From Rhodospirillum sp. (lineage in GTDB: Bacteria > Pseudomonadota > Alphaproteobacteria > Dongiales > Dongiaceae), in the NCBI GenBank assembly GCA_013822765.1, contig PNKY01000001.1:1-64000 (forward strand): 64,000 nucleotides of DNA. The letters run 5' to 3'. The notes beneath the pieces were generated by a model, which was not told the origin of the DNA, ran no database searches, and saw only the letters and a list, made by a program, of their open reading frames with translations. Positions 34,782 to 45,695 of the stretch are shown here, piece after piece. Every line of letters begins with the position of its first letter. Position 1 is the first letter of the stretch. A program made the translations under genes and the position numbers.

Positions 34782-36695
34782 TTGGACGCGTGCAGCTTGT
34801 CATTGCTCGGTGGTTTCGCGCTCCGGTCGCCGGACGGCCGGGAGCTTGCCCTCACGACCCGGAAGGATCGGCTCCTGCTGGCATATCTTGCCTTGAATGC
34901 CGACCGGCCGCTGGCGCGGGACCGGCTGGCGGGACTACTCTGGGGCGACCGGGGGGAGACCCAGGCGCGCGATTCCCTGCGCCAATCTCTGGCTGCCCTC
35001 CGGCAGGCGTTCCGGCAGGTCGAGCTGGATCCCGTCACATCCGACCGGGACTCGGTCAGCTTCGGTTCAAATGACATTGCAATCGACGCCATCGCGTTTG
35101 AGCGCCTGGCGGCTGGAGCTTCAACGCGATCCCAGGCCGCCGCGCTGTATCGCGGCGCTTTGCTGGAGGGGATCGACGGCATGACGCCAGAGTTCGAGAC
35201 GTGGCTCGGCCCTGAACGGGAGCGACTGGCCTCGATCGCAGTCAGTCTCGTCGAACAGATCGCGCAGTCACCGGCGGCCAGCGAGACGGCGATGTGTCTG
35301 GCACGCCAGTTATTGGCGCGCGATCCGTTGTGCGAACCGGTCTATCGCGCGCTGATGCGCCAGCATGTTTCTGGTGGCGATCGCGCGGCCGCGCTGAAGC
35401 TCTATGCGACATGCCGCGATGCGCTGAAGCGGGAGTTGGATGCGGCGCCGGACCTGCAGACCGAGTCGCTTTACCGCGACATCCTGACCGATCGTCCGGC
35501 ACTCGGCGCAGCGGCGGAACACATCGAGCCCGCGGCTGACCGCCCGTCGATTGCCGTGCTGCCCTTTAGTAATCTCAGCCGCGATGCAGATCTCGATCAT
35601 CTATGCGAGGGCTTGGCAGAGGACATCATCACCGGCCTCGGCCGCTTCCATATGCTATTCGTCATAGACCGCTATTCCTCTTCGATGATCGCCAAGCAGG
35701 AGACCGACATCGCCGCGATCGGCAAGCGGCTTGGCGTCGCGCATCTGGTGCAGGGTAGCCTGCAACGCCAGGGCGACCGTGTGCGTGTCACGGTGCGCCT
35801 GCTCGACGCGATGACGCGCGCGCAGGTATGGGGCGAAGCCTACGATCATCCGCTATCCGATCTCGTCAACATTCCAGACAAGATCACGAGCGCAGTCATC
35901 TCGACGCTGCATGCCCGCGTTGAAAGCGCCTTGATCGAGCAGAGCCGGCGCAAGCCGCGGCTCGCGGTGTACGAATGCTTTCTGCGCGGCCTCAAGCACC
36001 TGCGGGGCTATGGTCCGGACGACAACAAACGCGCCGTCGATCTGTTTCAGGAAGCGATCGACCTCGATCCCGACTATGCACTGGCGCGCGCATACCGCGG
36101 CTTTGCGGACGTAGTGCTCCATGGCTATAGCGACGCACCGGATGAAATCTTGGACCAAGCACTGGCGCTGGCCACGTCCGCCATCGAGATCGATGACGGC
36201 GACGGACGATGTCATTTTCTTCTAGGCGTCATTCAAAGGTATCGCGGTGATACGGACAGCGCAGAGTGGCACTATCAGCGGGCACTCGCACTCAACCCGA
36301 ATGACGCCAACGTTGTTGTCGCCTCTGGCAGGCTGCTCGCCTACCGAGGACATCTGGAGGAAGGTATCGACCGCGTTCGACAGGGCATGCGCCTAAACCC
36401 GTACCATCCGGAATGGTACTGGGTCAATCTCGGGTCGGTGCTGTATGAAGCGGGAAAATACGCTGACGCCGTCGAGGCCTTTGGCCGCATAACGGGCCCA
36501 GGATACTGGATACATTGTCGCATCGCCGGCTGCTATGCGCAGCTCGGTCGGATGAAGGAGGCAAATGAGGCGGCGGCCAACGCGCTCCGCCTTCGGCCGG
36601 ACTTTTCAGTCGCGAAGCTGCGCCTGCGCGAATGCCAACCGGCCGTGGCCGAACGTATTCGGGACGGGTTGCGCAAGGCCGGCCTGCCGGGATGA
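34782..36695 (+). CDS. SARP/BTAD-type regulator with TolB-like and TPR domains
   Basis: A 637-residue multidomain protein. Residues 1-95 form an OmpR/SARP-like winged helix (LLGGFALRSPDGRELALTTRK, then [14 protein letters not shown]), followed by a bacterial transcriptional activator domain up to about 235. Around 255-365 there is a FlgO/TolB-like segment opening SIAVLPFSNLSRD with the LGVAHLVQGSLQRQGDRVRVTVRLLDA block. TPR repeats fill the remainder. Such proteins are transcriptional activators common in rhizobia and relatives; no DNA target is known. I selected the TTG at 34782 because GGGGGAGG lies 4 bp upstream and it starts just before the winged helix. The gene is divergent from the small ORF and ChaC. 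Confidence 0.8.
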   Translation: MDACSLSLLGGFALRSPDGRELALTTRKDRLLLAYLALNADRPLARDRLAGLLWGDRGETQARDSLRQSLAALRQAFRQVELDPVTSDRDSVSFGSNDIAIDAIAFERLAAGASTRSQAAALYRGALLEGIDGMTPEFETWLGPERERLASIAVSLVEQIAQSPAASETAMCLARQLLARDPLCEPVYRALMRQHVSGGDRAAALKLYATCRDALKRELDAAPDLQTESLYRDILTDRPALGAAAEHIEPAADRPSIAVLPFSNLSRDADLDHLCEGLAEDIITGLGRFHMLFVIDRYSSSMIAKQETDIAAIGKRLGVAHLVQGSLQRQGDRVRVTVRLLDAMTRAQVWGEAYDHPLSDLVNIPDKITSAVISTLHARVESALIEQSRRKPRLAVYECFLRGLKHLRGYGPDDNKRAVDLFQEAIDLDPDYALARAYRGFADVVLHGYSDAPDEILDQALALATSAIEIDDGDGRCHFLLGVIQRYRGDTDSAEWHYQRALALNPNDANVVVASGRLLAYRGHLEEGIDRVRQGMRLNPYHPEWYWVNLGSVLYEAGKYADAVEAFGRITGPGYWIHCRIAGCYAQLGRMKEANEAAANALRLRPDFSVAKLRLRECQPAVAERIRDGLRKAGLPG

Positions 36696-36724
36696 CCCGC
36701 AAAGGGCCGTAGCGGGCCGGCTGA

Positions 36725-37963
36725 CTACGCGAGAAAGCGACCCCTCAGAGCATCCGGCATCAGCGGGCAGACTTCCTGCTTGCGCCCGAACCAGGCGTAT
36801 CGCCTGCGGCCGACCGTGCGATAGGCGAGATCGCGGGCGGGCTTCGGCACATGCCACAGCGCGAAGCCGAGGATGGTCCACAGGCCGCCCAGCATCTGCA
36901 GGCAGCGCAGCACCGCGTCGGATTCGACCAGCCGCTCGCCATCGCTGGTCACCAGCACCATGCTGTCCGGCAGCGCCGCGATCGCTTCCTGCGGCAAGGT
37001 CGCGTGGATCAACTGCCCCTGCAGCGGCGAGTAGGACAGGCGCGAGGCGCGATCCTCGGCCAGCAGGAACCGCACCGTGCCGTGACAGAGCGCGCAGGTG
37101 CCGTCGAAGAACAAGGTCGCCGTGGCAGGCCGCCGCGCCGGCTTCACCCATCCCGGATCAAAGGTGAAAAGATGGAACAGCAGCATCGCGAAGGTGAGGT
37201 CCGGAAAGCTCAGCAGGAACACGAAGCCGAACTGCACGAACAGCATGGCGCCCCAGGCCCAAGGCCGCAGCGGCTTGAACAGAACGATCGCGGCGAACAA
37301 CACCTCGACCACGAGGATGAACCAGGTGAGGAGCTGCAGCAGGGTGGGCGGCAGCCAAAGGAAGAGGTCGCGCAGGAACCAGTCGCGCGCCAGCGGATTG
37401 TCGAGCACATGGGCGACGTTATAGCCAGCCACCCAGGACGGGCTGAACAGCTTGGTGTAGCCGCTGTAGCTGTACGACAACGCGAGCACGACCCAGGCGG
37501 CGAGAAAGATGGACGGCGGCAGGCGCCAGCCGTGGTCCGGATCGGCGCGGCCGCGCGAAGCCCAGGAGCCATAGGGCGCCGACGGGATGAAGAGGTGCGC
37601 CAGCAGCATCCAGCCCACATAGGGCAAGCTGGGATTGGCGATCAGGGGATTGCGGCCGAACAGGCACGCCAGCATATACCACAGGAACAGCGCCGCCCAC
37701 TTGTCGCGGTAGCCGACGCAGAACAGCAGGGAGGCGACGGCCGCGCCGGCGACCAGCGCCTGCACGACCAGCGGATGGTCCACGAGCGCGAGCACGTTGG
37801 GAAACAACAGCAGCAGCGGACTCTCGCGGCCGTCGGGAATCATGCCAGCGGAGGAGAACAGCTCCGCCGACCACGGCAGCAGGTGCGCGAAATGCACGAA
37901 CAGATAGAAGCCGAACAGCGCGCGGAACAGGCTGTATTGCCCGCCGGTCCAACTATTCCGCAT
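36725..37963 (-). CDS. HTTM-like membrane protein fused to DCC1-like thiol oxidoreductase domain
   Basis: A 412-residue protein. Residues 1-265 contain about seven hydrophobic helices similar to the HTTM (vitamin-K-carboxylase-like) membrane domain. From 282 a soluble DUF393/DCC domain begins with TLFFDGTCALCHGTVRFLL, whose Cys290-x2-Cys293 is the redox pair and which carries the family DGxC-x2-C core. The combination suggests a membrane protein whose thiol-disulfide domain acts on partner proteins. It overlaps the upstream hypothetical gene by 11 bp and forms the last gene of a three-gene operon with a fatty-acid-hydroxylase-type enzyme. Confidence 0.75.
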   Translation of the reverse strand: MRNSWTGGQYSLFRALFGFYLFVHFAHLLPWSAELFSSAGMIPDGRESPLLLLFPNVLALVDHPLVVQALVAGAAVASLLFCVGYRDKWAALFLWYMLACLFGRNPLIANPSLPYVGWMLLAHLFIPSAPYGSWASRGRADPDHGWRLPPSIFLAAWVVLALSYSYSGYTKLFSPSWVAGYNVAHVLDNPLARDWFLRDLFLWLPPTLLQLLTWFILVVEVLFAAIVLFKPLRPWAWGAMLFVQFGFVFLLSFPDLTFAMLLFHLFTFDPGWVKPARRPATATLFFDGTCALCHGTVRFLLAEDRASRLSYSPLQGQLIHATLPQEAIAALPDSMVLVTSDGERLVESDAVLRCLQMLGGLWTILGFALWHVPKPARDLAYRTVGRRRYAWFGRKQEVCPLMPDALRGRFLA

Positions 37964-38471
37964 CGCACGCCACCTCGTAGGTGAGTTTCCAGCCGTGGCC
38001 GGCCGGCAGCTGCTGGCGCGGTTTCAGCTCGATGGTGACCGGCCCGGCGATGGTCGCGCGATCGATGCCGACCTCTGCCAGCAGGCTGGACTCGCCACAC
38101 ATCGTGTAGGCGATGGCGCTGTCGTGCATCGCCTGCGTCGCGGGCTCGGACTGAAGCACCGGCGCATAGGACAGGACCGCGCCATAGGCGTTGCGTCGGT
38201 TGTAGGGACCGGCGACGCCACGATAAACGGCGGGCGTCAGGCGCAACTCCCTCCGCTCGCCGCTTGCCTTGTCGGTCCAGCGCACGAAGAACTGCGAGGA
38301 GTAGGTCTCGAACCCCTTGTGCGCCGTGAACACTTTCGGCGCCGGCGAAGAGCCGGTCGCCGCGCCGATCGCCTTGATGGCCCGCACATCGGTGAGGTCG
38401 CCGACCATCTGCAGGCAGCCGACCGCGATCAAGAATGCGGGCGCGATCCATGCGGACCGAAGACTCTTCAT
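37953..38471 (-). CDS. hypothetical membrane-anchored or exported protein
   Basis: A 172-residue protein with an N-terminal hydrophobic stretch (SAWIAPAFLIAVGCLQMVG) that could be a signal anchor. The rest is mixed alpha/beta with RWTDKASGERRELRLTPAVYRG and VTIELKPRQQL. I do not recognise a family, but similar proteins accompany HTTM/DCC membrane proteins. AGGAGG lies upstream of the ATG. It overlaps the hydroxylase stop by 4 bp (ATGA) and the HTTM gene start by 11 bp, so all three are translationally coupled. Confidence 0.65.
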   Translation of the reverse strand: MKSLRSAWIAPAFLIAVGCLQMVGDLTDVRAIKAIGAATGSSPAPKVFTAHKGFETYSSQFFVRWTDKASGERRELRLTPAVYRGVAGPYNRRNAYGAVLSYAPVLQSEPATQAMHDSAIAYTMCGESSLLAEVGIDRATIAGPVTIELKPRQQLPAGHGWKLTYEVACDAE

Positions 38472-39214
38472 GACTTCGTCGCCTCCTTGCGCGTCCGATG
38501 CACGTCGACGCCGCGCAGCAGCGCGCCGACCTGCGTTTCGAGCGCGGGGTCGAATCCGCAATTCGGCGCCATCTCCTTGGGATTGTGAAAGGTGCCGAAC
38601 AGCATGTCCCACAGCGGAAGGTCGGAGAAATTCTGCCGGTGCCAGTCGCTACGGTGATGAACGCAGTGGCTCTCCGGACGCTGGACGATGAAGCCAAGCC
38701 AGTACGGCGTCTTGACGTTCCAGTGATAGAACAGCTCCACCAGCGCGGTCAGCAGCACCGCCAGCGTCGCGCCCTCGGGACTGAGGCCGCACAGCAGGTA
38801 AAGGATGGCGCTGGAGAGCACGCTGTTGAAGGCGATCTCGACCGGATGCTTGTAGAAGCTGGTGACGATCTCGATCCGCTGCGGGCTGTGGTGCACCTGA
38901 TGGAAGATCCGCCACAGGATCGGGATCTCGTGCCGCGCGCGGTGCCACCAGTAGTACACGAAGGTGATGACCAGATAGCCGGCGATCGCGCCGCCGGTCC
39001 GGCCAAGCATGTCTTCGAGACTCCACAGCGACGCGCCGGCGAACCAGCGATCCCAGGTCACGCCCGCGACGAACACCATCCCGGCCTGCACCAGGTTGAG
39101 CGCGATGGCCCGAACCCACCAGCCGCCGACCCACGGCCAGCGCCGTCCCGGAACCACGATCTCCATGATCATCATCAAGCACGCGGCGGCGCCGACAATG
39201 AGGATGGTCGACAT
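38468..39214 (-). CDS. sterol desaturase / fatty acid hydroxylase family protein
   Basis: A 248-residue membrane protein with about four to five helices and the eight-His di-iron pattern: His91-x3-His95 (HRARH), His105-x2-His108-His109 (HQVHH), and a later HCVHH with further His residues. This is the fatty-acid-hydroxylase superfamily, which uses a diiron centre and O2 to hydroxylate or desaturate lipids. It is the first gene of the hydroxylase-hypothetical-HTTM/DCC operon, giving a probable lipid-modifying role. The ATG at 39214 begins the first helix; a longer 13-residue extension lacks an obvious ribosome binding site. Confidence 0.85.
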   Translation of the reverse strand: MSTILIVGAAACLMMIMEIVVPGRRWPWVGGWWVRAIALNLVQAGMVFVAGVTWDRWFAGASLWSLEDMLGRTGGAIAGYLVITFVYYWWHRARHEIPILWRIFHQVHHSPQRIEIVTSFYKHPVEIAFNSVLSSAILYLLCGLSPEGATLAVLLTALVELFYHWNVKTPYWLGFIVQRPESHCVHHRSDWHRQNFSDLPLWDMLFGTFHNPKEMAPNCGFDPALETQVGALLRGVDVHRTRKEATKS

Positions 39215-39402
39215 GAAACCTCGATGAAATCGGCCTGATACGCTGGCAACCAATAATAGGCTGGCTGCAACCGGACCGTTTGGGGAAAGGCGAGAGAAGA
39301 CTCACCGCCGCCCCTGATCGCCGAACCGTCGCTTGCGGACCCCGGGACTGCCGGGCTAGAACAACGGCATCGAAAAATCAGGCAATTCCAAGGGATTCGC
39401 CG

Positions 39403-39774
39403 ATGTATCGGCTTTTGACGGTCGCCGTTTTACTGCTGCTCGCGGTCGGGCTGACGCCGGCCTGGGCCACCGAGTATTTTTCTGAGATCGCCGATCTGCC
39501 GGTGGCCGATGGCCTCACCGAGCAGAAGGACAAGTCGACGGTGTTCGACGCGCCCTTGGGACGCATCGTCACGGCCTATGCGTCCGGCAAGGTCGCCGCC
39601 GACGACGTGCGCGATTTCTACGATGACGCGTTGCCGTCGCTCGGCTGGGAAAAGACCGGCGAGGGCACGTTCCATCGCAAGGCCGAAACCCTGAAGATCG
39701 ATGTCCTCGGCGGGCAGGGCGGATCGCCCGTCAATGTCTCCTTCACCCTCAGCGCCGAAAGCCAGTCGCAATGA
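39403..39774 (+). CDS. small exported hypothetical protein
   Basis: A 123-residue protein with a signal peptide ([22 protein letters not shown]). The mature domain contains [23 protein letters not shown], split over an exposed loop, then [21 protein letters not shown]. This pattern of short periplasmic proteins recalls other 'YDxALPxxGW' unknowns. AAGGGA precedes the ATG at 39403. The stop overlaps the enoyl-CoA hydratase start (ATGA), so the two are co-translated. Confidence 0.65.
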   Translation: MYRLLTVAVLLLLAVGLTPAWATEYFSEIADLPVADGLTEQKDKSTVFDAPLGRIVTAYASGKVAADDVRDFYDDALPSLGWEKTGEGTFHRKAETLKIDVLGGQGGSPVNVSFTLSAESQSQ

Positions 39775-40547
39775 CATTCGAAACCATCCTCGTCGAGAAG
39801 CGCGAGCGCGTCGGCCTCGTTACCCTCAACCGCCCGAAGGCGCTCAATGCCCTGTGCGCGCAATTGATCGCGGAGTTGGAGCAGGCGCTGAACGATCTCG
39901 AGGCCGATGCCAACATCGGCGCCATCGTGGTGACGGGCAGCGACCGCGCCTTCGCCGCCGGCGCCGACATCAAGGAGATGAAGGACCGCACCTTCATCGA
40001 CGTCTTCACCAGCGACTTCATCACCAAGGGCTGGGAACGCCTGGCGCAGTGCCGCAAGCCGACCATCGCCGCCGTTTCGGGCTTTGCCCTAGGGGGCGGC
40101 TGCGAACTCGCCATGATGTGCGACATGATCATCGCCGCCGAGACCGCGAAGTTCGGCCAGCCGGAGATCACCATCGGGACCATCCCCGGCGCCGGCGGCA
40201 CCCAGCGCCTGACCCGCGCCGTGGGCAAGGCCAAGGCGATGGACCTGGTGCTCACGGGGCGCATGATGGATGCGGCCGAGGCGGAGCGCAGCGGATTGGT
40301 GGCGCGCATTGTGCCGGCCGACAAGCTCCTGGAGGAAGCGCTGGCGGTCGCCGCCAAGATCGCGTCCTTCTCGCTGCCCACGACGCTGATCGCCAAGGAG
40401 GCAGTGAACCAGGCATTCGAGACCGGCCTCGCCGAGGGGCTGAAGTTCGAGCGCCGGGTGTTCCACGCCACCTTCGGCACCGAGGATCAGAAGGAAGGCA
40501 TGGCCGCCTTTGCCGAGAAACGGCCGCCCCAATTCAAGCACCGCTGA
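39771..40547 (+). CDS. enoyl-CoA hydratase
   Basis: A 258-residue crotonase-family enzyme. The CoA/oxyanion residues are in [15 protein letters not shown] and [16 protein letters not shown]. The two catalytic Glu are Glu112 and Glu132 (FGQPEITIG), spaced 20 residues apart exactly as in rat mitochondrial enoyl-CoA hydratase. It adds water to trans-2-enoyl-CoA in beta-oxidation. It is translationally coupled to the preceding exported hypothetical protein, an unexpected partner. Confidence 0.95.
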   Translation: MTFETILVEKRERVGLVTLNRPKALNALCAQLIAELEQALNDLEADANIGAIVVTGSDRAFAAGADIKEMKDRTFIDVFTSDFITKGWERLAQCRKPTIAAVSGFALGGGCELAMMCDMIIAAETAKFGQPEITIGTIPGAGGTQRLTRAVGKAKAMDLVLTGRMMDAAEAERSGLVARIVPADKLLEEALAVAAKIASFSLPTTLIAKEAVNQAFETGLAEGLKFERRVFHATFGTEDQKEGMAAFAEKRPPQFKHR

Positions 40548-40688
40548 CCCGCACCCCCGGAAAAAGTGCTGAAACGGCTTATGGTCCAGGGCGTTAACCA
40601 AGTAACCAGTTGGTAACGCTGGCCCTGCGATAGTAAGGGGCCAACAGCCGGAGATTGGGCGGCCCTGGCTTGCAGGGCCTACTGAGCC

Positions 40689-41030
40689 ATGTCCTCAGAC
40701 ACCTTGACCAGCGCGCCTGCCGGGCGTGTCAAACTGAACAATCTTTACGTGATGATCGATGGGCGTCAGCACCAGATCGTCAACATGAACATTGTCGATG
40801 TACTGGTGGCGGGCGCGCCGGACTGGATCGCGCGCCGGCAGAAGATCGAGTTCTCCTTCGTGCTGTCGATGGACGGCAAGCAGCGTGCCCTGCCGACCTT
40901 CGGCGTGGTGATGCGCAACGACGCCAGTGGACTCGAGATCCGCTACAACGCCCCGGCCCTGCGCTGGCGCGATATCCTTGCGCGGCTGATTGCGGAAGAC
41001 GCGCGCAGCGCGGCGAACGCGAAGAAATAG
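40689..41030 (+). CDS. PilZ-like domain protein
   Basis: A 113-residue protein whose pattern (LNNLYVMIDGRQHQIVNMNIVDVLV, then APDWIARRQKIEFSFVLS and FGVVMRNDASGLEIRYNAP, read in pieces) resembles the beta-barrel of PilZ domains. The c-di-GMP-binding RxxxR and D/NxSxxG motifs are not obvious, so it may be a non-binding or degenerate PilZ. The family usually controls motility or exopolysaccharide. A chemoreceptor is encoded 1 kb downstream. The assignment is tentative. Confidence 0.5.
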   Translation: MSSDTLTSAPAGRVKLNNLYVMIDGRQHQIVNMNIVDVLVAGAPDWIARRQKIEFSFVLSMDGKQRALPTFGVVMRNDASGLEIRYNAPALRWRDILARLIAEDARSAANAKK

Positions 41031-41295
41031 GGCTCCGGCCTTCAGTCCTTCGGAACTGCTCTCCACCTCGGATCCGCTTCGGCCTTTGCAATCCTCGCGG
41101 AAATAGTCCGCTGCATTACTCAACCGAAGACAAAAGAAACTATTCAATTCGTAGAACTGAACGGAATAAGTACCTCTATACAAAAGTATAATCGATGATT
41201 CGCTGATCGAATCTCCAATCAATTTCAATATTTCATTAATTGCCTTCTCTTAAGGTGCGCACCGCTGTCGCGCTCGCAAGACCAGAAGGCAATCC

Positions 41296-42081
41296 ATGAT
41301 CGATCGCGTTTCACTTTCCCGCCGCACGCTGCTGGCCTGTGGCCTGGCGGCGGTCGCATGCCCTGTCTGCACGGGCGTCGTCGGCACCAGCTTGGCGCGC
41401 GCCGAAGGCTCGCATGGCTGGAGCTACGATGGTGAAGGCGCGCCGGAGCATTGGGGCAGCCTCTCGACCGACTTCAAGGCCTGCGACCTCGGCCTTGAGC
41501 AGACGCCGATCGACATCCGCGGTGCGACCCGCGCCGAACTCGCCGGCGTGGCGCCCAGCTTCAGCCCGATGCCGCTGAAGATCCTGAACAACGGCCACAC
41601 CATCCAGGCCAACTGCGAGCCGGGCTCGCGCACCGTCATCAACGGCGAGCCGTTCGATTTGCTGCACCACTTCCATCATCCGAGCGAGCACCTGCTGTCC
41701 GGGAAGTCGTTCGACCTGGAGCTGCACTTCGTCCACAAGTCGGCCGCCGGGCGGCTGGCGGTGCTCGGCGTCTTCATCCAGCCGGGCGCCGAGAGCGCGG
41801 CGCTGGCGCCGATCTGGGCCGCCATGCCCAAGGAAGCCGGCGACGAACAGGCGGCCGGCGTCACCATCACGCCGGGCGACCTGCTGCCGGCGGATCGCGG
41901 CTTCTTTCGCTACCACGGCTCGCTCACGACGCCGCCCTGTTCGGAGGGCGTGCTGTGGACCGTCTTCAAGTCGCCGATCGAGGCCTCGCCGGCCCAGATC
42001 CGGCAGTTCGCCGCGCTGTTTCCGGTCAATGCGCGTCCCGCGCAGCCGCTGAACCAGCGCCTCCTCCTCGAATCCCTCTAG
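41296..42081 (+). CDS. Tat-exported alpha-carbonic anhydrase
   Basis: A 261-residue periplasmic enzyme for reversible CO2 hydration. The N-terminus has a twin-arginine signal ([14 protein letters not shown]). Zinc ligands are His125 and His127 ([10 protein letters not shown]) and His144 (LELHFVHK), in the order expected for alpha-type enzymes. The gate-keeping Glu131 and [13 protein letters not shown] also match. Two Cys in this region and near residue 63 may form the usual disulfide. The preceding 265-bp gap is AT-rich and holds the likely promoter; no other gene is seen there. Confidence 0.9.
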   Translation: MIDRVSLSRRTLLACGLAAVACPVCTGVVGTSLARAEGSHGWSYDGEGAPEHWGSLSTDFKACDLGLEQTPIDIRGATRAELAGVAPSFSPMPLKILNNGHTIQANCEPGSRTVINGEPFDLLHHFHHPSEHLLSGKSFDLELHFVHKSAAGRLAVLGVFIQPGAESAALAPIWAAMPKEAGDEQAAGVTITPGDLLPADRGFFRYHGSLTTPPCSEGVLWTVFKSPIEASPAQIRQFAALFPVNARPAQPLNQRLLLESL

Positions 42082-42097
42082 TGCGGAGAACCCGGTC

Positions 42098-44149
<2,052 letters not shown>

Positions 44150-44260
44150 CTTCGCTCCACCCCTGAAGCGCGAGCGCAGGTCACCGGGCAACGTACGGCT
44201 GGCGCGGTCGTCCCGCGCTGGCCTAGACTGTGCCGCCGGCCAACGGGGGAGCATGGACTC

Positions 44261-44917
44261 ATGGAGGGGCACGTGGCGCGCCCGGTCGTCATCCTGGGCG
44301 CCGGTCGGCATGGCCGGAACGCCGCCGATATCTTTCGCTGGATGGAACGCCCGATCCTCGGTTTTCTCGACGACACCCAGTCGCCCGGTACCAAGATAGT
44401 CGACATCGAGATCCTGGGCGGGTTCGCGCGGGCGCGGGATCTGCTGGATCGCGCGGCAATGCACGTGGCGATTGGAAACCCGGTCATCCGCAGGCAGTTG
44501 TCTGACGACTTACGCGAGCGAGGTGGGGTCCTTGCTTCCGCCATTCATCCCTCGACAGTGATCTCACCCTACGCCGAGCTCGGCGATGGTCTGTTCATCG
44601 CGCCTTATGTGCGCTTGGCTTCGCGCTGCAAGATCGGCTCAGGATGCATCCTGGATCCCTATTGCACGGTCGGCGGAGACAGTGATCTCGGCCCCTATGT
44701 CATGATGGCGGCGCACTGCTCGCTGGTGGCCGGCAGCCGCATCGGTGCAGGCGCCTTTGTCGGTACGCATGTGAGCATTCTCGGCGTTTCGGTCGGCGCA
44801 AGCTCCATCGTCGGGGCCGGCAGCGTCGTCACGCGGGACTTGCCCGAGAATGTTCGCGCCTTCGGCACGCCGGCCCGCGTGGTCGGCCCGGCGGACTGGT
44901 CCAGGCCACCGGTCTAG
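44261..44917 (+). CDS. PglD/NeuD-like sugar O/N-acyltransferase
   Basis: A 218-residue protein with an N-terminal Rossmann-like part (VVILGAGRHGRNAADIF) and a C-terminal left-handed beta-helix of hexapeptide repeats (IHPSTVISPYAELGDGLFIA, and VGTHVSILGVSVGASSIVG). This layout is that of PglD/NeuD/PerB enzymes, which acetylate amino sugars or sialic acids. Its stop codon overlaps that of the convergent PhyH gene in a shared CTAG. A DegT aminotransferase of the same cluster would supply an amino-sugar substrate. GTG 44273 is another possible start. Confidence 0.8.
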   Translation: MEGHVARPVVILGAGRHGRNAADIFRWMERPILGFLDDTQSPGTKIVDIEILGGFARARDLLDRAAMHVAIGNPVIRRQLSDDLRERGGVLASAIHPSTVISPYAELGDGLFIAPYVRLASRCKIGSGCILDPYCTVGGDSDLGPYVMMAAHCSLVAGSRIGAGAFVGTHVSILGVSVGASSIVGAGSVVTRDLPENVRAFGTPARVVGPADWSRPPV

Positions 44918-45687
44918 CGGCCGGTTTCGGTCGCCGCGATCAGTTGGCCATGGACATAGGCGTCGATACCGGCGTCGCAGTCGCCGGCCCGCATCGAAGC
45001 AATCGTGAAGGATCGCCGGTCCCGGTCCAACGATCGGTTCGGCCCCGATCCATGGACCGTGAATGCGTTCCACATCACCACGTCGCCAGGCTCGAGCCGT
45101 ACCGCGCATACCTTGTTCGGCGAGAGGCCCATGTCGCGCAGCTCAGATTCGCCGGCGTCGCCCAGCAAAACGCTTTGCTCCTGCCGCACGAAGAGCCGTG
45201 CCTGGGTATGGCTGCCGGTGACGAAGCGAAGGCCGCCATTGCGGTCATCCTGCGCGTCCAAGGCGACGGCCAGCTGGAGATAGGACTTTGCAAGGTCGCG
45301 GAAGGCCGATGGCGGGGTGCGGAAGCCGGCGTCCTGGTGATAGGCGATGCCGGACGCCGGCTCGCCTGCCGGCTTCCAGAAGATCGAGGTCAGCACGGTC
45401 TTGATGTCCGGCCCCAGAATGCGTTGGAGGATGCAGCCAATGGCCGGATGCAGGCGAAGGCCATCGATGATGGCGCTGACATGATGGCTGTTCTGCAGTC
45501 CGCGAACCAATCGTTCGCCTGAACGCGTTTTGGAACGCAGCACCCGCAGCCGCTGATCGAGCGGCGCGTCGCCTTCCGCCACAGTCTTGAGCCGGTCGGC
45601 CTCGCGCAGCAGGGCCGGGATCTCCTCCGGCGGGATAACCGATGGCACGACCTGGTAGCCGTCATTTTCAAGGGCGGAAAGGTCCAC
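44914..45687 (-). CDS. phytanoyl-CoA dioxygenase (PhyH) family protein
   Basis: A 257-residue non-heme Fe(II)/2-oxoglutarate oxygenase. The iron triad is His117-x-Asp119 (YHQDAGF) and His212 (VHGSG), and Arg218 is placed for 2-oxoglutarate. WKPAGEPASGIAYHQD is typical of PhyH members. It could hydroxylate a lipid or a sugar product made by the adjacent genes. It starts 8 bp after the DegT-like gene stop, so it is the last gene of the cfa-GT2-aminotransferase-PhyH run. Confidence 0.8.
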   Translation of the reverse strand: MDLSALENDGYQVVPSVIPPEEIPALLREADRLKTVAEGDAPLDQRLRVLRSKTRSGERLVRGLQNSHHVSAIIDGLRLHPAIGCILQRILGPDIKTVLTSIFWKPAGEPASGIAYHQDAGFRTPPSAFRDLAKSYLQLAVALDAQDDRNGGLRFVTGSHTQARLFVRQEQSVLLGDAGESELRDMGLSPNKVCAVRLEPGDVVMWNAFTVHGSGPNRSLDRDRRSFTIASMRAGDCDAGIDAYVHGQLIAATETGR

Positions 45688-45695
45688 CGATTCCG

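Noticed and set aside
40689..41030. Confident c-di-GMP-binding PilZ protein
   Set aside because: The RxxxR and D/NxSxxG motifs are not visible, so only a PilZ-like fold is proposed.
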